From NCBI RefSeq assembly GCF_041381155.1, contig NC_091141.1, positions 22,650,828 to 22,714,827 of the forward strand: a stretch of 64,000 nt of DNA, read 5' to 3'. The position numbers were made by a program, and so were the translations under genes. The notes under the pieces were generated by a model. It ran no database searches. It had not been told where the DNA came from and saw nothing but the letters and a program-made list of their open reading frames with translations. This DNA comes from Argopecten irradians (Eukaryota > Mollusca > Bivalvia > Pectinida > Pectinidae). This document shows positions 55,114 through 64,000 of the stretch, one piece after another (within the stretch, counting starts at the first letter, position 1; each line of letters begins with the position of its first letter).

Positions 55114-55274
55114 GCATCACAGCAACAATGAATTTTGTTTGTCAACTGAAACAAGCTCTGGTGGTAGATGTGAAGAAAAAGACAGTAAACAACATGTAAA
55201 TGATGGGATAGAGATATGTGTACCTCTTCACTGATTTATTACGATCACAGCTTCACAACACAGCCACTGTCAAG
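55114..55274 (+). other. Candidate DNMBP 5' untranslated exon
   Basis: Acceptor TTATTTCAACAG at 55113 and donor TGTCAAG|GTAGTT at 55274 frame 161 bases. They hold a 23-codon open frame starting ATGAATTTTG that stops inside the exon. It is the only splice-bounded candidate close upstream of the DNMBP start. Confidence 0.3.
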
Positions 55275-55307
55275 GTAGTTACATATGTTTTAAGTATATG
55301 ATTTTTA

Positions 55308-57561
55308 TTAGCTCACCTGGCCGGAAGGGCCGGTGAGCTTATGTCATGGCGCGGCGTCCGTCGTCCGTCCGTCCGTCCGTCCGTCCGTCGTCCGTCCGTC
55401 CGTCCGTCCGTCAACATTTCCTTTAAATCGCTACTAGTCATAGAGTTCTGCATGGATTGTAACCAAATTTGGCCACAAACATCCTTGGGGGAGGGGGAAC
55501 AGAACTTGTATAAATTTTGGCTCTGTCCCCCCCCGGGGCAGGAGGGGCGGGGCCCAATAGGGGAAATAGAGGTAAATCCTATAAATCGCTACTTGTCCTA
55601 GAGTTCTGCATGGATTGTAACCAAATTTGACCACAAACATCCTTGGGGGAGGGGAAACAGAACTTGTATAAATTTTGGCTCTGGTCCCCCAGGGGCAGGA
55701 GGGGCGGGGCCCAATAGGGGTAATAGAGGTAAATCCTTTAAATCGCTACTTGTCATAGAGCTCTGAATTGAATGTAACCAAATTTGGCCACAAACATCCT
55801 TTGGGGAAGGGGAACAGAACTTGTATAAATTTTGGCTCTGGTCCCCCGGGGGCAGGAGGGGCGGGGCCCAATAGGGGAAATAGAGGTAAATCCTTTAAAT
55901 CGCTACTAGTCATAGAGTTCTACATGAATTGTAACCAAATTTGGCCACAAACATCCTTGGGGGAAGGGGAACAGAACTTGTATAAATTTTGACTCTGGTC
56001 CCCTGGGGGCAGGAGGGGCGGGGCCCAATAGGGGAAATAGAGGTAAATCCTTTAAATCGCTACTAGTCATAGAGTTCTGAATGGAATGTAACCAAATTTG
56101 GCCACAAACATCCTTGGGGGAGGGGGAACAGACCTTGTATAAACTTTGGCTCTGACCCCCCGGGGGCAGGAGGGGCGGGGCCCAATAGGGGAAATAGAGG
56201 TAAATCCTTTAAATTGCTACTAGTCATAGAGTTCTGAATGGAATGTAACTAAATTTGGCCACAAACATCCTTGGGAGAAGGGGAACAGAACTTGTATAAA
56301 TTTTGGCTCTGATCCCCCGGGTCAGGAGGGGCGGGGCCCAATAGGGGAAATAGAGGTAAATCCTTTAAATCGCTACTTGTCGTAGAGTTCTGAATGGAAT
56401 GTAACTAAATTTGGCCACAAACATCCTTGGGGGAAGGGGAACAGAACTTGTATAAATTTTGGCTCTGACCCCCCGGGGGCAGGAGGGGCGGGGCCCAATA
56501 GGGGTAATAGAGGTAAATCCTTTAAATCGCTACTTGTCGTAGAGTTCTGAATGGAATGTAACCAAATTTGGCCACAAACATCCTTTGGGGAAGGGGAACA
56601 GAATTTGTTTAAATTTTGGCTCTGGTCCCCCGGGGGCAGGAGGGGCGGGGCCCAATAGGGGAAATAGAGGTAAATCCTTTAAATCGCTACTTGTAATAGA
56701 GTTCTACATGAATTGTAACCAAATTCGGCCACAAACATCCTTGGGGGAAGGGGAACAGAACTTGTGTAAATTTTGACTCTGGTCCCCCGGGGGCAGGAGG
56801 GGCGGGGCCGAATAGGGGAAATAGAGGTAAATCCTTTAAATCGCTACTAGTCATAGAGTTCTGAATGGAATGTAACCAAATTTGGCCACAAACATCCTTG
56901 GGGGAAGGGGAACAGAACTTGTGTAAATTTTGGCTCTGTCCCCCCCCGGGGCAGGAGGGGCGGGGCCCAATAGGTGAAAAAGAGGTAAATCCTTTAAATC
57001 GCTACTAGTCATAGAGTTCTGAATGGAATGTAACGAAATTTGGCCACAAACATCCTTTGGGGAAGGGGAACAGAACTTGTATAAATTTTGGCTCTGGTCT
57101 CCCGGGTGCAGGAGGGGCGGGGCCCAATAGGGGTAATAGAAGTAAATCCTTTAAATCGCTACTAGTCATAGAGTTCTGCATGGATTGTAACCAAATTTGA
57201 CCACAAACATCCTTGGGGGAAGGGGAACAGAACTTGTATAAATTTTGACTCTGGCCCCCCGAGGGCAGGACGGGTGGGGCCCAATAGGGGTAATAGAGGT
57301 AAATCCTATAAATCACTTCTTGTCCCAGAGTTTTGCTTGGATTGTGACCAAATTTGGCCATAAACATCCTTGGGGGAAGGGGAACAGAACTTGTATAGAT
57401 TTTGGCTCTGACCCCCTGGGGGCGGGAGGGGTGGGGCCCAATAGGGGATTTAGAGGTTAATATTAAAATTCCTTCAGAAAAGAAACAATGAACCTGTGTA
57501 TTCAGAACATTACTTGGCATTACAAACCAGGTGAGCGATACAGGCCCTCTGGGCCTCTTGT
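55308..57561 (+). mobile_element. Hairpin element H1, whole, about 13 core units
   Basis: 5' hairpin TTAGCTCACCTGGCCGGAAG with its complement, then about 60 bases of (TCCG)n, then 13 units of about 157 bases, then CAGGTGAGCGATAC and GGCCCTCTGGGCC. It has the cleanest termini and the longest microsatellite of the four copies. Confidence 0.9.
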
Positions 57562-57830
57562 TTTTATCTATGTATGTGTATGATTACGTATGTGTATGAA
57601 TATGTATGTGTGTTATTATGTATGTTTATGATTACATATGTGTACGATAACATATGTGTATGATTATGTATGTTTAAAAGGAAAGGAGAAAATGTAGCGG
57701 CCACTATTAAGGTAATATATGTCTGAGTGTATGATTACTTTAATTTGCACTTTGATAATAAGGGAAAACCTGAGATTGTTAAAAACTTTAATTTGCGCTT
57801 AGGTTATAAGGGAAAACCCGTTTCAAAAAC
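57562..57830 (+). repeat. TATGTGTATGATTA simple repeat and a 55-bp duplication
   Basis: 57570-57675 is a variable ATGTATGTGTATGATTA array. Just beyond, ACTTTAATTTGCACTTTGAT plus ATAAGGGAAAACC is repeated once. Confidence 0.75.
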
Positions 57831-59066
57831 TGAGTAAGTCTAAAGAATTTTAGATTGTCAAATCATATTTATTCTTAATCAAGCATGCATCAACAGAATG
57901 CAGCCTAATAAGTAAAGACAATGGAATGAGACCACATTGATGACATATCAACATTTTATATGGCGATACATTTTAATTGACTAATTTATGAACAGAGTTT
58001 ATTGTGACTTACTGATCGGATAATTATGAAAACTAAAAAAAAATAATTAATTTAATATTTTAAAATATTAATGTGACTTCCATTAGGGTAATTTTACTAC
58101 AGTTTAATCTATCTCAGACAAATTGCAAAAAAATATGTCTCTATATAGATAGCCTCGTTAAATTTTTGACATTTTTTAATTGCTACTGTTGGATGAATTA
58201 TCACTTAGACTCAATACACTTTGTTATCATGATTCCAGTTAAAGTGAATTGTCGGTCAAAGAAATCCTATGACGAAAAAATGGTGTTACATATCCAGTAA
58301 AATTTCTTACGAAATAGAAATTACAGTTTTATTATGCAGAGTATAACAACCATTCTCCTTTATCGTGTACTGTATTATGTAACCATGTATGCATGTTTGC
58401 TTTTGAACGGTAAGGCCCTTGGAATTTAACTGATTTTGAGGTTGAAGTAGTGTTAAAGTTATATGTGCCGTAACTGGTCGAAAATTTGGACATGCTATTT
58501 TTTCTTCAATTATCTATTTAAAACCATAAGTTTTAATGAATAAAGCTTTGAAAATCATTCAAAAGAACAGACAAACATATATAATGCCTTATAAATGTTA
58601 GTTAGAACACATTGGTTATGCACTGTGAAATTCTTGTTTTTTATGCCTTATACATGTTTAGATGGAAATATACCTTCAGAAATCACTTAACAATTACTAA
58701 TAATACTGTAAAAATGTGCAATGAAATTGTGGACAACAAGATGGCTTCATGGTCTGACCGTATGTACTCATTTCATTACACTGAAGATGTTAATATAATG
58801 ATTTTTGGCAGTACTGCCAAAAATCATTTTCAGTCCTTTTTGTACTTGTAAAATTAAAACCTATGCATTGAAAGTATTGTAATTCTCAAAATGTTGGTAA
58901 CTTTTGGAGTTTAATAACATATTAAAAGCTCTTCTTGATTCGTGACCATGAAAAATATGGCACATATAACTTTAAGTTGTTTAATAGATAATTTAGTGTT
59001 TGTTATCATAAACAGTTTTATCATTACAATAAATCATTAACTAATGATTTGTTGTTCACGTTTTAG
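57831..59066. other. Region before the DNMBP start, nothing recognised
   Basis: AT-rich, probably intron. It ends in the pyrimidine-rich acceptor TTTTAG at 59066. Confidence 0.5.
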
Positions 59067-59352
59067 ATGAAGCCAGATGTGTCAGATTATGTGGACCAGT
59101 ACGTCCGTGCTGTGTATGATTTCAATTCCACTCAGAGAGGGGAAATAGCCCTCTCCAAAGGGGAGATAATCCGTGTAGTATCAGTGGTGGATAGCAATTG
59201 GCTGAGAGGAAAAAGAGGAGATAAGGAAGGGAGTTTTCCTGTGAGTTTTGTGGAGAAAGTTACATTACCTGCGGTACAGCTTGGGCAGAAAGTGTTTGGA
59301 GCTATAGAAAATTTCCCATCACAGCAAGATGGGGATCTTCAGTTAAGGAAAG
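59067..59352 (+). CDS. DNMBP: DNMBP first coding exon: SH3-1 and start of SH3-2
   Basis: Begins ATG directly at the splice acceptor and ends AAAG|GTAATT in phase 1, inside SH3-2. SH3-1 has AVYDF, the acidic RT loop and SNWLRG. Confidence 0.88.
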
Positions 59353-62300
59353 GTAATTGAATTTTACACATTGCTTTATAATATTTTCAGGTTGATTGCA
59401 CACATATATAATCATATGAAAAAATAATTTTATTTTTGTTTCTCGATTTGATATCATTCATTTGAATCTTGATTCAATAAGGGATTATCTTGACTCTGCA
59501 AATGGAAAGTACTTAAATAGGTGTAGCCTGATGTCAAATCCGTTAGAAAATATAAATACTTTTTGGAATAAAATTATAACTGATAGGATTCAAAAAGATC
59601 AAGCATGAATGTCAATATGTGAAGTTTGAAGTAGTGCAAAACATTCAATTAATGGGTTAAAATATCATATCTTGTGTAAAGAATTCTGTTTTTGATTTCC
59701 AGAGTTGGCTTCTCTTCTGAGTAGGCATTGTTTGCTTTACATCTCTCTTGTGTTTTGTGATTTTATTAAAATGATTATGTACAATTTATGGTCATCAGAT
59801 GGAAATTTTCATCCAGATTTATCAATATTCCCTTTGATGTTAGGTAGATAACGTATTTTTTGTTCATATCACCAACTGTTTACAACTGTTTCAGGTACTG
59901 TGGTTGTGGGGCTGCGTCGGATAGACGAGAACTGGTGGGAAGGTAAATCGGGGGATAACCATGGCATTTTTCCAATCACACATGTGATGGAGCTTGAGGT
60001 CCCCTCCTGTCTCCGGGAGAGGTCCAAAAGTGTCCACTCGTCAGAACCCATGTTTGCTCGAGCCCTGAGGGACGCTGTGGCTCAGCTGGATGGAGAACTT
60101 GGTTTCAATGTCGGAGATATGATCACTATCACTGAAGTGGTCGATGAGGATTGGTACATAGGGGAGCTGAGTGGACGTACGGGTATGTTCCTGGCTTCCT
60201 GCGTAGAGTTATTACAAGACACTTCTGCACTGGAAAACTCTCAGAGGGACGATCCTGGTCCTCAGGCATCCACTACTGTAGGAACGTACAACACATCAAT
60301 TGAATCTAACTCCTCCACAAACAAAACTGAAACTCACTCATCAAGTCCAGCATCTGTATCAAAGAACTCCACTGAAGTTCCAGAAGTGGTAACTTCACGC
60401 TCTACCTCCCACGAGGCTGACATTACACCCTATGCTCGCACTCTATACCCCTTTGTAGGTCAGTCGGAAGACGAGTTGACATTTCGCGGCAATGAGATGG
60501 TTTATCTTATACAGCATGTGGATGAACAGTGGATTGAAGGCGAGCTTGAGGGAAGGACTGGATTGTTCCCTGCCTCGTATGTTTCTATCATTGTCGATTG
60601 TCCTTACGCCTCGGATGCCACGTCTGCTGGTACAGTACCTGTAGAACCACCATCTTCAGTGACGACCATATCAGAAGACAGTAACAGCTCTGAGAGAGGA
60701 CCAAGTGAGACAGAATTACTGAGGCTTGGTGGAGTTGATTCCACTGTAGGCCGTTATGGGCTGGTTAAGTTTACATTTGTTGGGGAAAGTAGTGGGGACC
60801 TCAGTGTGATGGAGGGTGATACTGTCCGCATTATAAATCATATTGACGATAACTGGATCATGGCTCAAGATGACCGTGGTAAGTCAGGAATTTGTCCAAA
60901 AACATTTGTTGAAATTTTTGATGATAGTCCCGACATTCAGCCTCGAGGACACTTGTCAGAGAATAAACCAGATACAAGTGAAAATCAAATTACGAAGACA
61001 GCGAAAAATTTGGATAATGATGCTCCAAAAAATATAAGCATGGATAAAATAACAAAACCAACCGTGAAGCCATTGGTGTCCCCAAAGCCAGCCCTGAAAC
61101 CCAAGCCAGCTTTACTTCCAAAACCTTCTCCAAAGCCATTAAAGACATCAGTGCCATTGACATTACAAAGTTCCGAGGAGAACGGAAGTATGCAGAGGTC
61201 GCCATCCTCCCCTGTATTACATAGTGCAATAATTTCCAATTCAAGCTCCAAACCAAAGTCTTCATCAACTTGTGAACTTGACCGGGTCGGGTTGGTTCAG
61301 CCTCAAAAATGGACAGAGGGAGCCAACATTAACAAAAACCTTGACTCTCTCATAGCAAGTGAGATGGAAAAGGCAATGGAGGAGACTCGGTCTCGCAGCT
61401 CCAGTACCCAGAGTACAACCTCGTCTGGGTCCAGTGCTGCTTCTGTGACTCGAGATACGGAGAGTCAAGGTTCGATGAGAGTGAAACGCCCTCCTCCTCC
61501 CAGTCAGACATCTTCTAATCAGTACAGACACTCTGTGAACTTTCCTGTGACCTTTGACTCCTCTGACACACCACAATCACGCTTAACTAGACAGAAAAGT
61601 CTAGCAACATCCCCAACTGCCAGTAATCAGATCAATGTAGGGAACTCGACGTTTTTCACAGATATTCTCATACCAGAAAGAAAACCTCCGGTCATGAGGA
61701 AGCCACCACCTCCACCACAAAGAGTGCCATCTGTTGATGTACTTGATCGGAGGTTGTCTTTAAAAAAGCCACCTCCTCCCCGTCCTACTGTGCCTTGGGG
61801 TAGCTCACAGGATGTACATACTTCTCCAAAAATGACAAGCAAGAATAAACCTCACAGATCTGCCCCATGTCCTCCGAAAAATCTACGTGTTCCATCGCGC
61901 CCTGCTCCGCCCACCCCATCACAGATGTGCCCACCGCCTGCACCAAAGCGACCGCCGCCCCGGAGACCATTATCAGAGGAGGCCATCGATAAATGTAAGG
62001 ATAATATACAAATAGTTATTTAATTGACTGAAATTTTTGTTAGTGTACTCAAATTTTAGCACATAATTTTCACAGCTTTGAGCAATAATGAATTGATAAA
62101 CTCGAGCTCATATACATATATTCAAAAGAAGTTACTTCAGCAGGAAGAGTGGTATATAATTTTCAGCTAAAAAACTCCAATTTTAGTTTCAGTTAACTCT
62201 TATATTAATTTAAAGTCCTTTGCCACAGTTTCATGGGGTAAATGTTAAACCATTGCAAGCATTTCTGTAAAGAAAAATAGAGAATTATAGTATTATTACA

Positions 62301-63918
62301 TTAATACACAATATATTTAAACTTCTTATAGATGAAGCCAATTCTGAAGTGATCCGAGACTTGCGTAACAGAATACAGGAAGTTGAAAAGGATTTGGAGG
62401 TAGTATAAAATTAACATAAATATATATACTTACAAGCAAGGATCCTTGAATTTATATTAATGTACAAGGTTATATATTAATGATACTGCGTTTGTTGTAA
62501 TAAGCGCGCTGGATGCTTAAAAATTAAAACAAAATATGAATTTCATGTTATTTGAAATATAATGCTGATGTTATAAGCATCACACAATTGTAAAACATTG
62601 TTTAAATTGTTTATATAACTTAAACTCCTTCTTCAGAAAAGGGGAGTGGCACTTATAGGGGAGGGTGTTAATTACGGGAAATATGGTAATATAAAGTTAT
62701 TGATAGACTAATTGCCTTGAAAAAAATAGCATGTGATAGTATCTAAATGATTCAAGTAGGAAAAACATTTTCATCAATTTGAAGGGAGGAGTCTGTTTAT
62801 TTTGGACATTTATCTTTTGAGTAAATAATAATATTAATTGAAAAAGTGAGCTTTATAATGTTGTAATTAAAAAATGTGTTTACAGAATTGTCGAAAGTGT
62901 AAAAGTGAGCTTGAAGAAATGTTGACTAACAGTCGAGAAGAAGATCGAGCAGAGGTGTATGACAATGTGGAATTTTATGATGAAAACATCAAAGGTCTCA
63001 CGGATGAGTTACAAACCCTGAGAGGTAAGTATTTAATGACTTCACAAGAGTTAAAATCAAAAAGAAAGACTGTCACTCTTGTTTTGACTAATCAATTTTC
63101 AAACATGTAAGTCATTGTTTGCTTGATCTCTTCTCTAAAATCCAACTCAGAATTTGTACTGAGCTATGAATTTAGCAGGACTAAAAATCTGTTCATCTGC
63201 AACTTATATTTTTTCTGTAATTAATAATTCAGAGGTCTAGTAGTGCGCTGGAATGAAGGGCTTCTCCACTTAGCCACAGAGAGGTCATTTAAAAAAGGAA
63301 AAAAATTGAATGTCTTCCAACAACAACTTAATATGTGAAAGACCTAAAGAACTTGAATACTAATTGGCATGAAGCTTGTTGGATGAAGAACTTTTATTTG
63401 CTGGTTAAATATATCAGAAACTTCTACTGAAGAGATCTTGGTGTACCATTCTTATTTGTTAGTTGAAGAAAAGGTGTACTTTTTCAGTCCATTTGATTCT
63501 TTTGTGTAGATCCAAAGATTTTCCACTACACTGTATGTTTTAACTTTATTTTATTGTGCAAATTAATCAGATGACTGATGGCCCGCGGATCTCTTGTTAA
63601 TTTGCTAATTTTTGTGTACTTACGTTTTTGCAGAAACTCTGATATTGTATTTTTTGTGTTTATTTGTTATTTGCAGAAACTCTTCAGAAACTCTCCCCAG
63701 AAGAAGTTGATGCCGTTGAACAACAGATCGCTGAAGAGAAACAGAGATTAGCGGACGAGAAACAACGCATTGAAGATAAGAAAAAGCAGGAAGAAATGAT
63801 GGAGAAAAGAGCAGAAAAGAGATCCAAAGTGATAGATGAACTGATACAGACAGAGAAAGACTATCTGCAGAGCCTTCATTTGTGTATGGAGACTTTCTTA
63901 AGTCCTGTAGCAGAAAAG
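59067..63918 (+). CDS. DNMBP: DNMBP/Tuba Cdc42 guanine-nucleotide exchange factor, N-terminal part
   Basis: Exons 59067-59352, 59895-61994, 62332-62399, 62886-63024 and 63677-63918 join in phase to 945 aa; the gene runs off the right edge. Five SH3 domains lie at about 12-66, 73-128, 149-203, 275-328 and 383-437. A Pro-rich, Ser-rich region follows (about 450-795, with KRPPPPSQ, RKPPPPPQRVP and KKPPPPRPTVPW). Then comes a coiled coil (about 796-895) and the first helix of the DH domain (KRSKVIDELIQTEKDYLQSL), nearly identical in pattern to vertebrate Tuba. The family links dynamin (N-terminal SH3s) to Cdc42 activation (DH) and N-WASP (C-terminal SH3) at junctions and endocytic sites. Vertebrate DNMBP has four N-terminal SH3s; the fifth here is extra. 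The start Met is the first codon after the acceptor. Confidence 0.93.
59895..61994 (+). CDS. DNMBP: DNMBP long exon: rest of SH3-2, SH3-3 to -5, proline-rich region
   Basis: 2100 bases, phase 1 at both ends (acceptor GTTTCAG, donor AAAT|GTAAGG). SH3-5 lacks the usual ALYDY start (it reads VKFTFVGES) and has Cys before Pro in GICPKTF, so its binding groove may differ. Confidence 0.9.
62332..62399 (+). CDS. DNMBP: DNMBP short coiled-coil exon
   Basis: 68 bases, acceptor TTATAG, donor TTGGAG|GTAGTA. Encodes YEANSEVIRDLRNRIQEVE and on, matching the vertebrate coiled coil before the DH domain. Confidence 0.8.
62485..62688. mobile_element. MITE R1 relative in a DNMBP intron
   Basis: ACTGCGTTTGTTGTAATAAG then CGC to GGCACTTATAGGGGAGGG and ATTACGGGAAATATGGTA; worn ends. 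Confidence 0.55.
62886..63024 (+). CDS. DNMBP: DNMBP coiled-coil exon
   Basis: 139 bases, acceptor TTTACAG, donor AGAG|GTAAGT, leaving phase 1. Reads RKCKSELEEMLTNSREED onward, with FYDENIKGLTDELQTLR aligned to vertebrate FCESNIESLNMELQQLR. Confidence 0.85.
63677..63918 (+). CDS. DNMBP: DNMBP exon: coiled coil and start of DH domain
   Basis: 242 bases, acceptor ATTTGCAG, donor GAAAAG|GTAAAC in phase 0. Charged helix (EEKQRLADEKQRIEDKKK) then RSKVIDELIQTEKDYLQSL, helix 1 of the RhoGEF fold. Confidence 0.88.
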
Positions 63919-63966
63919 GTAAACTTCTTTCATCTAGAAACCTTTTTGCCTTAATCTGACCTATTT

Positions 63967-64000
63967 TTATCCCCCGCCCAACGAAGTTGGGCGGGGGATA
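63967..64000 (+). mobile_element. Start of a second H2 hairpin element
   Basis: TTATCCCCCGCCCAACGAAG followed by TTGGGCGGGGGATA is the perfect 5' hairpin of H2 (compare 10002). The body lies outside the window. Confidence 0.75.

Noticed and set aside
57005-57520. 171-codon frame on - in the H1 array, and similar frames at 6705-7127 and 11467-11766
   Set aside because: They translate the 157-bp core of a non-coding element; the frame shifts from unit to unit.

Overview
The window looks like nuclear DNA of a bivalve mollusc. It is AT-rich, its genes have short exons and long introns, and it is crowded with small non-autonomous DNA elements and minisatellites. Two of the repeat families have hairpin ends, a (TCCG)n-type microsatellite and a tandem core, a plan known from bivalves. 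I cannot name the species. No rRNA, CRISPR array, prokaryotic operon, retrovirus, LTR element or Polinton was seen.

Four protein-coding genes could be assembled exon by exon with matching splice phases. (1) An OTULIN-like linear-ubiquitin deubiquitinase lies on + (coding 16629-22429, 907 aa) with a long disordered N-terminus and a possible N-myristoylation signal. (2) A tetraspanin lies on + (32951-37107, 248 aa, 7 exons). (3) An FKBP4/5-type co-chaperone lies on - (50897 down to 40717), with two FKBP domains, TPRs, a GC-AG intron and two alternative last exons. (4) The 5' part of a DNMBP/Tuba Cdc42 exchange factor lies on + (59067-63918, running off the right edge), with five N-terminal SH3 domains, a proline-rich region, a coiled coil and the start of the DH domain. 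The tetraspanin and FKBP genes converge; FKBP and DNMBP are head to head. A single exon-like segment on - at 5602-5744 belongs to no recognised gene.

Layout: 1-5.6 kb is a 1.9-kb direct duplication of small DNA elements plus an inverted relative. 5.6-13.5 kb is stacked repeats: fold-back elements, a 69-bp minisatellite split by an insertion, and two hairpin-ended elements with tandem cores. 13.5-16 kb is nearly featureless. 16-22.6 kb is the OTULIN-like gene, with three tandem arrays that each start or end at an exon boundary. 22.6-28.5 kb is AT-rich with scattered MITEs. 28.5-31.3 kb is a large minisatellite field. 32-37 kb is the tetraspanin, 40.7-51 kb FKBP, 51-59 kb a repeat-rich interval with candidate 5' untranslated exons of DNMBP, and 59-64 kb is DNMBP.

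The four genes do unrelated housekeeping or signalling jobs, and nothing suggests they form one system. The most unusual content is repeat biology (gene-boundary-derived arrays, hairpin-ended tandem-core elements, a two-unit higher-order repeat) and gene-structure details (alternative FKBP C-termini, a fifth SH3 in Tuba, a lipid-anchor signal on an OTULIN).
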